Below, piece after piece: positions 14,540 through 21,782 of a stretch of 45,321 bases of DNA (its first letter is position 1; each line of letters begins with the position of its first letter). Position numbers and translations under genes: made by a program. The notes below the pieces were generated by a model. That model made no database searches. It had not been told where the DNA came from and saw only the letters and a list, made by a program, of their open reading frames with translations. The stretch is taken from positions 4,744 to 50,064 of the IMG/VR virus record IMGVR_UViG_3300030385_000846. One strand, written 5' to 3'. The DNA comes from a virus.

Positions 14540-14751
14540 ACACTTCAGAAATTCAAAATAGATTCACAGTAAAAGCAGAAGGTTCACCAGAATTCAAAAT
14601 AGCCTTTAATAGATTGCTTAATGATCGCCCAGAATTGAAAAATGATATCTTACAAGATAAAATAATGTACATGTACTCTGATAAATTCTCAGGACGGGAT
14701 TATTTCAAACATGCGATCACACGAGAAAACATTTCGCATCAAGGAGTTTAG
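14536..14751 (+). CDS. Hypothetical protein (71 aa)
   Basis: Starts MNTSEIQNRFTVKAEG behind AGGAG (about ten bases upstream). Charged, helical and with an NRLLNDRPELKNDILQDKI segment. Ends with the ITRENISHQG motif shared with the 54-aa gene. Directly precedes the methyltransferase gene by eight bases. Function unknown. Confidence 0.5.
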   Translation: MNTSEIQNRFTVKAEGSPEFKIAFNRLLNDRPELKNDILQDKIMYMYSDKFSGRDYFKHAITRENISHQGV

Positions 14752-14759
14752 GAAGTTTA

Positions 14760-15482
14760 ATGCTTGAAAATAAAATACATCAAGAGTGCTGCCTAGACAC
14801 ACTACGGAAAATGCCTGATGATCATGTTGATGTTGTCGTAACATCACCGCCGTACAATCTCAATCTGCGCATCCGCAAGGGTAAGTATTGTTCGCGTCAG
14901 ATAGTGCGAGAGATCAGCACTAAGTACTCCGAGTTTGATGACAACTTACCCCTTGAAGATTATTACAAATTTCATTCGGAAGTTTTGAGAGAACTTCTAA
15001 GAGTCAGTCATATAATTTTCTATAACATTCAAATAGTTACAGGCAGTAAACGATCCACATTCAAAATGATTGGTGAGTTTGCCGACAACTTAAAAGACAT
15101 AGTCGTATGGGATAAAGGTTACGCACAACCCGCCATACAAGAGAAAGTTTTGAACCGGAGATCAGAATTAATTTTAATATTTGAAAAAGATTATCCAATC
15201 TCCAGACAATTCAGAAGACAAGGAAAATTTGAGAGAGGAACATTAGACGATGTGTGGCAGATCAACAGAGAGAATAGCAAGAGCCGTTCTCATGCAGCAG
15301 TCATGCCACAAGAACTTGTCCGTACCATTTTGAAAAATTTCAGCAGTGAAAATGATTTGGTATATGATCCATTCATGGGAACAGGAACCACCGCTGTCGT
15401 TGCACAGGAAATGAATCGAAGATTTGTAGGCAGTGAACAAAGTAAAAAATATATTGACATAGCCAACACGAGGTTAAAATAA
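14760..15482 (+). CDS. Site-specific DNA methyltransferase, beta class
   Basis: A 240-residue exocyclic-amino methyltransferase (N6-adenine or N4-cytosine). The catalytic motif TSPPYN lies at about 29-34 and the AdoMet-binding motif DPFMGTGTT near residue 202-210. The order of catalytic motif first and binding motif near the C-terminus is the beta class, as in CcrM and HinfI enzymes. The chain is short, with a small target-recognition part between the motifs. Ribosome-binding AGGA precedes the ATG. No partner endonuclease is nearby, so protection against host restriction or regulation of phage DNA is likelier than a restriction pair. Target sequence unknown. Confidence 0.9.
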   Translation: MLENKIHQECCLDTLRKMPDDHVDVVVTSPPYNLNLRIRKGKYCSRQIVREISTKYSEFDDNLPLEDYYKFHSEVLRELLRVSHIIFYNIQIVTGSKRSTFKMIGEFADNLKDIVVWDKGYAQPAIQEKVLNRRSELILIFEKDYPISRQFRRQGKFERGTLDDVWQINRENSKSRSHAAVMPQELVRTILKNFSSENDLVYDPFMGTGTTAVVAQEMNRRFVGSEQSKKYIDIANTRLK

Positions 15483-15483
15483 A

Positions 15484-15669
15484 ATGTCAGAATTTAAAAA
15501 CACTGACGATTCTGGTCATACTTTGGAGAGTAGTTATTGGACAGGTGACATGCATGATGTTGAATTAGAACTGGAAAATAAAGATAAACTACAAAATAAA
15601 TTCAGTCTTGTTAATTCTAATTATGAAAGTGTTGCAGATTTTTTAGATGATCTTTATAATAATAGTTGA
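15484..15669 (+). CDS. Small acidic hypothetical protein (61 aa)
   Basis: Starts MSEFKNTDDSGHTLESSYW, one base after the methyltransferase stop, suggesting coupling. Rich in D, E and N, with a C-terminal YESVADFLDDLYNNS helix. No function recognised; acidic small proteins in phages often mimic DNA or bind host proteins, but nothing here proves that. Confidence 0.5.
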   Translation: MSEFKNTDDSGHTLESSYWTGDMHDVELELENKDKLQNKFSLVNSNYESVADFLDDLYNNS

Positions 15670-15696
15670 CTTATAATTATAACTATGTCATACTAT
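15666..15696 (+). promoter_or_regulatory. Weak promoter candidate before DUF932 gene
   Basis: TTGACT (15666-15671) and TACTAT (15691-15696) are 19 bases apart, longer than optimal. It lies in the 83-bp gap before the DUF932 gene. Confidence 0.3.
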
Positions 15697-15752
15697 ATGC
15701 ATCTTAAATAGATTAAAATATTTAAAATATTTTAAACAGAGGAAATTATTTT

Positions 15753-16691
15753 ATGACTATATTAGAACTAAATAAAACTAAAAATAATAAAGTGAGAATG
15801 CTTGAAAATTTAGGAGACTATGGTAAGGCTGACTTCAATGTTTTTACCAGACCTGTATTCTTTCAAGCAGATGAAGGGCTTAATAGAATACCTAATAAGC
15901 TGGCGTTAGTCAGGGACGATACTCACGATAGCTTGGGTGTTGTCAGTAACAGCTACCAGATAGCTCAACATCCTGATGCTTTCAAAACAGTAGAGCGTAT
16001 CATCGCTGATTCTGAATTGGATTTAACGGGCGTTGAGAGAACGATTAATGTTAGTCATGGGGGAGCTAGAGCCTATGCTGTTTATAGCCTTCCTGCTCAC
16101 ACCATTGAGTCTGACAAGGGTGATCCTTCAACACTTCAGATATCAGCTAGGAATAGCTTTGATGGTAGCTGGTGTTTCCATGTTGATGTAGGTGCTGTTC
16201 GTATGATCTGCACCAATGGTCAGGTATTCATTGAAGATTTTGCCATGTTCAAATCCAAGCATACTCGCGGTCTTAATATGGCCCATGCAGCGAGGAAATT
16301 ATCGAAAGCTGTTGAAGTGTATGCTAATGAGGTAGAACGCTGGAAGGAATGGAAACATACTGATGTTTCTGATAATAGAGCCTTTCATATTTTTGGTCTG
16401 GTTGCTAACTGTAAGGCTATGCACAGTGACAGTATAAAAAATCCAATAGACTTATTGCGAGAGCCTGAGATATATCGTAACAAGACTTTGGTTAATCTCT
16501 GGAATCAGTATACAACCAATGAAAGGAAAGCTCTTGGCAGTAATTTGTGGGCGGTTTACAATACGGTAACCCATTGGGCTACGCATACTCCAGCCACAAA
16601 ATCTACGGCTCAGATAAACATTGCGGCTATCAAAGTCAAGCGACAAGATACAGTACGCAGTGTGTTTAAAGAGATGGAACTGGCGGCTTAA
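15753..16691 (+). CDS. DUF932 family protein
   Basis: A 312-residue phage/plasmid protein of the DUF932 family. Recognised from the N-terminal half (FNVFTRPVFFQADEG, IPNKLALVRDDTHDSLGVVSNSYQIAQHPDAF) and the core LQISARNSFDGSWCFHVDVGAVRMICTNGQ, where a V-RMICTNG strand-turn is the family's hallmark. Length is normal. Such proteins are widespread on phages and plasmids and are suspected to act in DNA metabolism, but no biochemical role is firmly known to me. Good ribosome-binding site (AGAGGAAAT). Confidence 0.82.
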   Translation: MTILELNKTKNNKVRMLENLGDYGKADFNVFTRPVFFQADEGLNRIPNKLALVRDDTHDSLGVVSNSYQIAQHPDAFKTVERIIADSELDLTGVERTINVSHGGARAYAVYSLPAHTIESDKGDPSTLQISARNSFDGSWCFHVDVGAVRMICTNGQVFIEDFAMFKSKHTRGLNMAHAARKLSKAVEVYANEVERWKEWKHTDVSDNRAFHIFGLVANCKAMHSDSIKNPIDLLREPEIYRNKTLVNLWNQYTTNERKALGSNLWAVYNTVTHWATHTPATKSTAQINIAAIKVKRQDTVRSVFKEMELAA

Positions 16692-16693
16692 AT

Positions 16694-16807
16694 ATGGGAA
16701 GCACTTGCGCTATGCGAAACACTAAGCTTGCGCGAGTTAAGGGGAAATGTTATCAACCGCGTGTAGTCTGGACTGATTCACCTGTTGAAACAACCAGCCT
16801 TATCTAA
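16694..16807 (+). CDS. Possible small protein (37 aa)
   Basis: ATG two bases after the DUF932 stop encodes a short basic peptide (MGSTCAMRNTKLARVKG...). Two Cys, no clear ribosome-binding site. The rest of this 156-bp gap before the next gene holds nothing convincing. Confidence 0.3.
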   Translation: MGSTCAMRNTKLARVKGKCYQPRVVWTDSPVETTSLI

Positions 16808-16847
16808 GGTTAAGTACCTCACTCGGCGTAAGTGCTTTCTTTTTAAC

Positions 16848-17033
16848 ATGAATATTAAAAACAATTCCCGAAAAAGAAAAGTTAAAGAAGTTCTGGAACT
16901 TTTGCAACACACCTACACTTCTGTACTGGAACTAGATTCCATGTTTGACTATGGTAATTCAGATGCTTGGAATCATCAGCTTCAGTTGGAAGAGCAGCAA
17001 CAGCAAGAAGAGGAAGAAGGTGGTAATGAATAG
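16848..17033 (+). CDS. Small hypothetical protein, acidic tail (61 aa)
   Basis: I chose the ATG at 16848 (MNIKNNSRKRKVKEVLELL); an upstream in-frame TTG at 16785 would add 21 residues. The protein has a basic start, a central helix and a very acidic QQQQEEEEGGNE end. Its last eight bases overlap the next gene's start. Function unknown. Confidence 0.5.
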   Translation: MNIKNNSRKRKVKEVLELLQHTYTSVLELDSMFDYGNSDAWNHQLQLEEQQQQEEEEGGNE

Positions 17034-17286
17034 TAAGGCACAGAACAATCACCTGTTTAAACTTGCGAACACATTTGAAAACAGGGAGATCATTGACAGT
17101 CTACGAAAGGCAATGGTAAAATCTGAATCTAAATGGAGGCTTGAATTGAAAGGTCGTAAACCTATTGAAGGTGTCCGATATGGATTTGGAGGCAACGTAA
17201 AATTAGAAGACGCAAAAGAGTTTGCTGTATATGCTCGTGAAAGGAAACAAACCCATGCTCCCCGCGTTGTGTATGTAAGAAGATGA
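17026..17286 (+). CDS. Basic hypothetical protein (86 aa)
   Basis: Starts MNSKAQNNHLFKLANTF, overlapping the previous stop (ATGAATAG) with a purine-rich GAAGGTGG ribosome-binding region. Strongly basic (KSESKWRLELKGRKP, YARERKQTHAPRVVYVRR), suggesting nucleic-acid binding. Contains an internal promoter-like sequence. Family not recognised. Confidence 0.55.
   Translation: MNSKAQNNHLFKLANTFENREIIDSLRKAMVKSESKWRLELKGRKPIEGVRYGFGGNVKLEDAKEFAVYARERKQTHAPRVVYVRR
17093..17122 (+). promoter_or_regulatory. Internal promoter candidate, extended -10
   Basis: TTGACA (17093-17098), 18 bases, TAAAAT (17117-17122) preceded by TGG, giving an extended -10. It shares an ATGGTAAA context with the promoters at 18079 and 19216. 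It lies inside the 86-aa gene and would serve the small genes that follow. Confidence 0.5.
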
Positions 17287-17441
17287 TAAAATGCAGCACA
17301 ACTATATGTAAGAATATCGCAATAGTCTATGAGACAAGGCTTCGGAATGTGAAAATTTATTTCTGTGGTAAGTGCTACATGAAAAAAGAAACGAAGAAAA
17401 CTCTTACTCAAGGAGAATGTAATGCTGCTAGTGTTTCGTAA
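17283..17441 (+). CDS. Small Cys-rich protein (52 aa)
   Basis: ATG overlaps the previous stop as ATGA. The protein starts MIKCSTTICKNIAIVYETRL and has CSTTIC and CGKC pairs, together a C-x4-C...C-x2-C arrangement that suggests a small zinc ribbon. The C-terminal half is basic (MKKETKKT). Its end overlaps the next gene by 20 bp. Function unknown; DNA or host RNA-polymerase binding would fit the class. Confidence 0.5.
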   Translation: MIKCSTTICKNIAIVYETRLRNVKIYFCGKCYMKKETKKTLTQGECNAASVS

Positions 17442-17661
17442 ATCCATGTTCACGGGAGAGGTTCATTCAATGGAACTACCTATCACTCTTCAACAACTGG
17501 AAGGGTGGGAGAGGGGTACTAAAAATATACAGGATGTTTTTCCTAGTTTGACCGCTGATCAACGTGAGTTCATAAAGACTGGAGTAACAAAAGAAGAATG
17601 GGACAATGCTTTCGGAAACATGGATAGGACAGAGGAGGACTATGAAGATGAAGCATCCTAA
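17422..17661 (+). CDS. Conserved small phage protein (79 aa)
   Basis: A type seen in many phages: a MFTG-x-V/x-H segment, LPIT, then IQDVFPSLTADQREFIKTG and TKEEWDNAFG at the end. No function is known to me. AAGGAG lies nine bases before the ATG. It overlaps the genes on both sides, as usual for this block. Confidence 0.7.
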   Translation: MLLVFRKSMFTGEVHSMELPITLQQLEGWERGTKNIQDVFPSLTADQREFIKTGVTKEEWDNAFGNMDRTEEDYEDEAS

Positions 17662-17827
17662 AGTTGGTGACCGTATCAAGCATGATCAAATAGAGCTTGA
17701 CAAAACTTCTGAAGGTGTGGTAACGTGTCTTCTTTCTGGACAGTTTATGTATGTGACTGATGAGAACATAACAAAGTATTGTCTATACAAAGAGATATGG
17801 GAAGTAGTTAATGAAGAAAATAAATAA
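17642..17827 (+). CDS. Hypothetical protein (61 aa)
   Basis: I chose the ATG at 17642 (MKMKHPKVGDRIKHDQIEL), preceded by AGAGGAGG, rather than an upstream in-frame start at 17606. The KVGDRIKHDQ and GVVTCLLSGQFMYV strands suggest a small beta barrel, perhaps SH3-like. Function unknown. Confidence 0.55.
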   Translation: MKMKHPKVGDRIKHDQIELDKTSEGVVTCLLSGQFMYVTDENITKYCLYKEIWEVVNEENK

Positions 17828-17987
17828 CTTTGTGAAGAAGGACATGGATTTAAAACATCGTCCAGCTACTCACGTTGATAAAAAGAAACGAGAGAGTGTT
17901 AAAAAATGTCGTGCTGGAAAGCATGGTAAATTTTGGCAGCGTGTTCTGAAAGCATTGCCAAGGACTAGAGAGGACAAGTATTCATAG
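17811..17987 (+). CDS. Small basic protein (58 aa)
   Basis: Begins MKKINNFVKKDMDLKHRPAT, overlapping the end of the previous gene by 17 bases. Very basic (KKKRESVKKCRAGKHGKFWQRVLK), probably nucleic-acid or membrane-surface binding. No family recognised. Confidence 0.55.
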   Translation: MKKINNFVKKDMDLKHRPATHVDKKKRESVKKCRAGKHGKFWQRVLKALPRTREDKYS

Positions 17988-18082
17988 TGAAGGTAGATTT
18001 TATTTCAATATTGGTAATATTTTTATTTATTTCTTACTTTATATTAACAGCTATCTTAAATAACTTAGGATTTTCCTCTTGA
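17987..18082 (+). CDS. Tiny single-pass membrane protein (31 aa)
   Basis: GTG start shares one base with the previous stop. The peptide is MKVDFISILVIFLFISYFI followed by a short polar tail, almost entirely one hydrophobic helix. Such tiny membrane peptides are common in phage early regions. It may be a real host-membrane effector or chance. Confidence 0.4.
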   Translation: MKVDFISILVIFLFISYFILTAILNNLGFSS

Positions 18083-18107
18083 CATTTTGTAAAATGTATG
18101 GTAAACT
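18079..18107 (+). promoter_or_regulatory. Sigma70-type promoter with extended -10
   Basis: TTGACA (18079-18084), 17 bases, TAAACT (18102-18107) preceded by TGG. The following ACTAGT context is the same as at 19239. Expected start about 18114, followed by TTGGAG and the ATG at 18137. It drives the 83-aa gene and the TonB-like gene. Confidence 0.75.
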
Positions 18108-18136
18108 AGTGAGTTGTAGAAAATTGGAGTGTAAAT

Positions 18137-18388
18137 ATGGATGAAGGATACAAGAACTTCGGCAACCAATGGCAGGATTCTCACTTGTCTGAAGAGGAAC
18201 GTATTGAAGATACTTATGCCAGAGCTTTTGTTCTGAGCATGGGAGTACGCTGCCCTACCAAGAGTAAATTGGTAGAAAGGTTCATAGACTTTTGTACTCA
18301 GGAGCGTTCTGATGACATGTTGAAACTCACTGAGTCTGAGATATACGCTAAAATACCAGACTTCATAGAATATCTTGGAGAGATTTAA
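18137..18388 (+). CDS. Hypothetical protein (83 aa)
   Basis: First gene after the 18079 promoter, with a GGAG ribosome-binding site. An acidic, mostly helical protein (MDEGYKNFGNQWQDSHLSEE..., ARAFVLSMGVRCPTKSKLVE, LTESEIYAKIPDFIEYL). Family not recognised. Ends 22 bases before the TonB-like gene start, so the pair is co-transcribed. Confidence 0.55.
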   Translation: MDEGYKNFGNQWQDSHLSEEERIEDTYARAFVLSMGVRCPTKSKLVERFIDFCTQERSDDMLKLTESEIYAKIPDFIEYLGEI

Positions 18389-18410
18389 ACTATATAGGAG
18401 GAACAGAAAG

Positions 18411-19229
18411 ATGATTAGAATGTTTTTAATCGCAATCACTATGGCTGCTGTTGTTAATGTAGGTACAGGATATTTTATGTTAGGTCATATAAATGACAGT
18501 GTTTTTCTGGCAACAGAACGGGCAGCATCTCACACAAGAAGTGTTGCTGCTGAGTCAGTAGCTGCTGATGCAGAACTCAGTAACGGGATAGGGACTAATA
18601 CTACTCTTGTGGATGAGGCTACAATTAAAATCAATGCGCTAGCAAAAGGAGCGGCACAAGCTAATTCAGAATTCATAAGGGCGTTAGAAAACTTCACCTC
18701 AAAACAAAGCGAGACTGATGAGACTGTCGCTGGAGTAGTTGCTCAAGTGGGGAATGTATCATCAAGAGTTACGCAACTGGAAGAAGAAGCTGTTGCTGTT
18801 TTAGAATTACTAGTGGAATTGAACGATGAAATTCAGACACTAAGATTAAAGCTGGACTCAGTAGTAGGTACACCCGCAACCACAGGCGCAATAATGGATG
18901 ATGTGTATGGCGCAGGATGGGAACAGGCTTCTTTTGTAGATGATGAAGGCTACCTAGAGCCTTGTCCCATGACCGCTCTTAATAAGGGGGAGGTTCTTCC
19001 TTCACTACGCAGGACAATGGAACGATCAAAGGCAATAGGGGTACATAATGTCATTGTAAAATTTGACATAGATCAGAATGGTAGGACAATTATTGACGGC
19101 TTGGAATCAGCAACCGCACCAAATACTTTAATCAATGCAGTGCGTAGATATGTCAACGGGCTGGTCTTTGCTTCCCCTAGTATCACATATGCGGATTGCG
19201 AAATGGTTGTCAAGCTTGACATCAGTTGA
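18411..19229 (+). CDS. Membrane-anchored protein with TonB-like C-terminal domain
   Basis: A 272-residue protein. I chose the ATG at 18411, preceded by AGGAGG; an in-frame earlier start would add 12 residues. Layout: one N-terminal membrane helix (MIRMFLIAITMAAVVNVGTG, residues 1-20); an Ala/Ser/Thr-rich helical linker; a coiled coil (about 108-155, VSSRVTQLEEE, LLVELNDEIQTLRLKL); then a C-terminal domain from about 195. Its VIVKFDIDQNGR strand (about 212-223), followed by NTLINAVRRYVNGLVF and MVVKLDIS, lines up by eye with TonB (VKVKFDVTPDGR, NAMRRWRYEP, VVNILFKI). TonB proteins have the same plan: inner-membrane helix, periplasmic linker and domain that grips outer-membrane receptors. Here the linker is a coiled coil rather than Pro-rich. 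A structural or lysis spacer is the alternative. Confidence 0.55.
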   Translation: MIRMFLIAITMAAVVNVGTGYFMLGHINDSVFLATERAASHTRSVAAESVAADAELSNGIGTNTTLVDEATIKINALAKGAAQANSEFIRALENFTSKQSETDETVAGVVAQVGNVSSRVTQLEEEAVAVLELLVELNDEIQTLRLKLDSVVGTPATTGAIMDDVYGAGWEQASFVDDEGYLEPCPMTALNKGEVLPSLRRTMERSKAIGVHNVIVKFDIDQNGRTIIDGLESATAPNTLINAVRRYVNGLVFASPSITYADCEMVVKLDIS

Positions 19230-19244
19230 TAGGTATGGTACACT
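19216..19244 (+). promoter_or_regulatory. Sigma70-type promoter for SSB gene
   Basis: TTGACA (19216-19221), 17 bases, TACACT (19239-19244) preceded by TGG; same TATGGTA-ACTAGT context as the promoter at 18079. It overlaps the end of the TonB-like gene and lies 30 bases before the SSB ATG, which has a strong AAGAGGAG site. Confidence 0.75.
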
Positions 19245-19273
19245 AGTTAATAATTTTTAAGAGGAGATATTTA

Positions 19274-19735
19274 ATGACTTTACAAAACGGGATTCCATCT
19301 GTTGTGGAAGGAATTGCATTTTACCCTCACATTCTCGTAGCTAACGAGCGTTTCACTCCAGTCTTTTATGAAGTTAGTCTTGCAGTATCTGATGAAACTT
19401 TTGATCAGTTCAAGAGTCGAGGCTACGTTAGCTGTTTTCCCGCAGGAGATAGAATTTTCACGCCTGATCCTGTTATTACTTTCAGAAAATTTGCATATAA
19501 CAAAAACGGTACTCCAAATCCACACCCACAACTCATTGACTTGGAAGGAAAGCCTGTTGATGTGAGCATAGGGAATGGAAGCAAGATGAAAATTCAGTGG
19601 AAACACGTTGAATATAAGGGTGGAGAAAAAGGCATTGTCAAACGACCAGGATTAGTCGCAGCACAACTGGTGGAATTGGTTGAATACAGTGGTGAATCAG
19701 GAACAACATTTGAAGATGCTGCTTTGGAGTTTTAA
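19274..19735 (+). CDS. Single-stranded DNA-binding protein (T7 gp2.5-like)
   Basis: A 153-residue protein that would coat single-stranded DNA at the replication fork and assist annealing. The GKPVDVSIGNGSKMKIQWKHVEY block, then a VAAQLVELVEY strand, match the second half of the gp2.5 OB fold. The tail is acidic and ends in Phe (FEDAALEF), as in gp2.5, where the tail contacts polymerase and helicase. Smaller than T7 gp2.5 (232 aa) with a shorter tail. First gene of the replication unit, with its own promoter. Confidence 0.75.
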   Translation: MTLQNGIPSVVEGIAFYPHILVANERFTPVFYEVSLAVSDETFDQFKSRGYVSCFPAGDRIFTPDPVITFRKFAYNKNGTPNPHPQLIDLEGKPVDVSIGNGSKMKIQWKHVEYKGGEKGIVKRPGLVAAQLVELVEYSGESGTTFEDAALEF

Positions 19736-19737
19736 TT

Positions 19738-19977
19738 ATGGTTGATAAACAAGATAAGAGCGAGCGGAAGTGGGTATACAATAATGATGGCGAGTCGTAT
19801 GATGTTAGTCTATTACCAGAACAGGGGCAACAAGCAATAGGTTTGCTAGTGGAGCTAGACAAAGACAGGCGGGAGATAAACAAACAGAGTGCTATCTTGG
19901 GGGCAGCGGCACAACATCTGGATTCTTTAATCAAGAGCGTACTTACTAAAGATGCTCTTATGGAAAAGGAAAATTAA
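19738..19977 (+). CDS. Small helical phage protein (79 aa)
   Basis: A DUF6447-like small protein: WVYNNDGESYDVSLLPEQGQ followed by an amphipathic coiled-coil segment (IGLLVELDKDRREINKQSAI). Starts two bases after the SSB stop. Similar small proteins occur near replication genes of marine phages. Function unknown. Confidence 0.55.
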   Translation: MVDKQDKSERKWVYNNDGESYDVSLLPEQGQQAIGLLVELDKDRREINKQSAILGAAAQHLDSLIKSVLTKDALMEKEN

Positions 19978-20032
19978 AAGAGATTCTGTTCTCTTATGAC
20001 ATTATTTAATTATTTATAATTTGGAGATAGTG

Positions 20033-21760
20033 GTGGAAACTGCTTTGGATAACAGATTTTTATACACACATTTAAAGTGTCCTTCTTGTGAACATAATGG
20101 ATGTCTTTCTATAAATTCAGATTGGTCCTCGTATTGTTTTTCTTGTAAAAAATATACAAACGATATAAAGGAATCTTATGAGGGAGAAATTGATGAACTA
20201 TTAAAGACATCCACTAAGGATGAGGGCAGTAGCAAAACAGATGTTCAATATTCTGATGATTCAGAAATCGCAGGAATTTATGGCGCGTTAACTGATCGAG
20301 GAATTTCAGAAGCAACTGCCAAGAAGTATGGAGTTAGAATAAGAACAAATTCTCAAGGCAAAGTTATACAACATGCATACCCTTATTTTACTTCTAATGA
20401 GATTACAGCAGTTAAGACACGGCACGTTGATCAAAAGATATTTTCGTGGAAAGGAACCCCATCTAATACAGGTCTTTTTGGAGAGCATATTGCTCCAAAG
20501 AAGGGCAAGTTTCTTACTCTTGTTGAGGGAGAATGTGATGCGCTGGCTGGATATGAGCTTCTGGGTAGCAAGTGGCCTGTAGTATCTATCAAGAATGGGG
20601 CATCAGCAGCCGTCAAAGATGTAAAAGAAAGTTTAGAATTCTTGGAAGGCTTTGATAGTATAGTTATTGCTTTTGACAATGATAAACCAGGACGGGCAGC
20701 AGCCAGAAAAGTTGCGAGGATACTCAAACCAGGAACTGCTAGAATTTTAACTCTCCCAAATGGATTTAAAGACCCAAATGAAATGCTTAGGAAACATGCA
20801 CATGCAGCGTTTGTCAAGGCGTTTTGGGAAGCAAAAATTTATACGCCTTCCGGTGTTTTAAATGTTTCGGAAAATAAGGATAAATTTAGAAACAGAAAAA
20901 AGAAAGCATCTGTTCCCTATCCTTGGCAGGGATTAAATGATAAGCTTTATGGGCTACGCGCTGGAGAACTTGTTACTTTAACAGGAGGGACAGGGCTTGG
21001 TAAGTCTAGTGTTACAAGGGAACTTGAGCATTGGTTAATTAAAACAACTTCAGACAATGTTGGCATTATATCTTTAGAAGAAGATTGGCGCAGGACGGTT
21101 GATGGAATCATATCTATTGAAGCGAATGCCAGAATGTACATTGATCAAGTTAGGGACAAATTTACAACAGAAGAAATTGATAAACTCTTTGATATTTTAT
21201 ATGATGGAGACAACAAGAATAGGGTATGGATTCATGCTCACTTTGGTACAAATGATATAGAAGAAATTTTTTCCAAGCTACGGTTTATGATAGTAGGTTG
21301 CGAATGTCGTTGGATTGTTATAGATCATCTGCATATGTTAGTATCTTCTATTGCTGAAGGGGATGAACGTAGAGCTATAGATAATATAATGACTCGCTTG
21401 CGTTCTTTAGTAGAAGAAACTGGTGCTGGTATTGTACTGGTTTCTCATCTACGGCGAATCGTAGGTAACAAAGGGCATGAGAATGGAGTAGAAACTTCAT
21501 TGAGCCACTTACGAGGTTCTCAAAGTATTGCCCAATTATCTGATTGTGTTATTTCCCTAGAAAGAAACCAACAAAGCAGTGATCCAGTTGAAGCTAACAC
21601 TACCAGAGTCAGGGTTTTAAAAAGTAGATATACAGGAGATGTTGGAGTAGCTTCTCATTTGGTGTACGATAAAAATACTGGTAGATTAAGCGAATTGGAT
21701 ACTGATGATATTACAATTACATCAGAAAACGAGGAAGAAATTTGCACGATCTTTGGCTAA
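20033..21760 (+). CDS. Bifunctional DNA primase-helicase (T7 gp4-like)
   Basis: About 575 residues. Unwinds DNA and makes primers. An N-terminal zinc ribbon CPSC...CFSC (about 15-42), a Toprim primase core with LVEGECDA (about 162) and AFDND (about 212), a linker, and a RecA-like DnaB-type helicase with Walker A GGTGLGKS (about 318-325) and Walker B WIVIDHLH (about 426). VSHLRR and LRGSQSIAQLSD follow as in gp4. I chose the GTG at 20033, six bases after GGAG; GTG at 20030 and TTG at 20021 are also in frame. Length matches T7 gp4 (566 aa). Confidence 0.93.
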   Translation: METALDNRFLYTHLKCPSCEHNGCLSINSDWSSYCFSCKKYTNDIKESYEGEIDELLKTSTKDEGSSKTDVQYSDDSEIAGIYGALTDRGISEATAKKYGVRIRTNSQGKVIQHAYPYFTSNEITAVKTRHVDQKIFSWKGTPSNTGLFGEHIAPKKGKFLTLVEGECDALAGYELLGSKWPVVSIKNGASAAVKDVKESLEFLEGFDSIVIAFDNDKPGRAAARKVARILKPGTARILTLPNGFKDPNEMLRKHAHAAFVKAFWEAKIYTPSGVLNVSENKDKFRNRKKKASVPYPWQGLNDKLYGLRAGELVTLTGGTGLGKSSVTRELEHWLIKTTSDNVGIISLEEDWRRTVDGIISIEANARMYIDQVRDKFTTEEIDKLFDILYDGDNKNRVWIHAHFGTNDIEEIFSKLRFMIVGCECRWIVIDHLHMLVSSIAEGDERRAIDNIMTRLRSLVEETGAGIVLVSHLRRIVGNKGHENGVETSLSHLRGSQSIAQLSDCVISLERNQQSSDPVEANTTRVRVLKSRYTGDVGVASHLVYDKNTGRLSELDTDDITITSENEEEICTIFG

Positions 21761-21782
21761 TGTTGGGATGTTTAAACATATT

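Larger units (their letters stand above)
11130..21777. repeat. Dispersed octamer palindrome GTTTAAAC (10 copies)
   Basis: Copies start at 11130, 11210, 11818, 12091, 12900, 13376, 13562, 14479, 17055 and 21770. None was seen elsewhere in the window. Several sit at gene starts: one base before the GTG at 11139, directly before the ATG at 12908, and six bases before ATGs at 14492 and 21783. The contexts at 11816 and 12898 share ACGTTTAAACATGGCA; those at 14479 and 21770 share GTTTAAACATA-TATGAA. Confidence 0.75.

Noticed and set aside
14760-15482. Restriction-modification system
   Set aside because: No restriction endonuclease gene lies beside the methyltransferase; the neighbours are small unrelated ORFs.
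16694-16847. Possible tRNA or structured RNA in the gap after the DUF932 gene
   Set aside because: No cloverleaf, T-loop or CCA end could be traced; only a weak four-base stem before a T-rich stretch.
17697-17725. TTGACA inside the 61-aa gene as a promoter
   Set aside because: No -10-like sequence at the right spacing (GTAACG).
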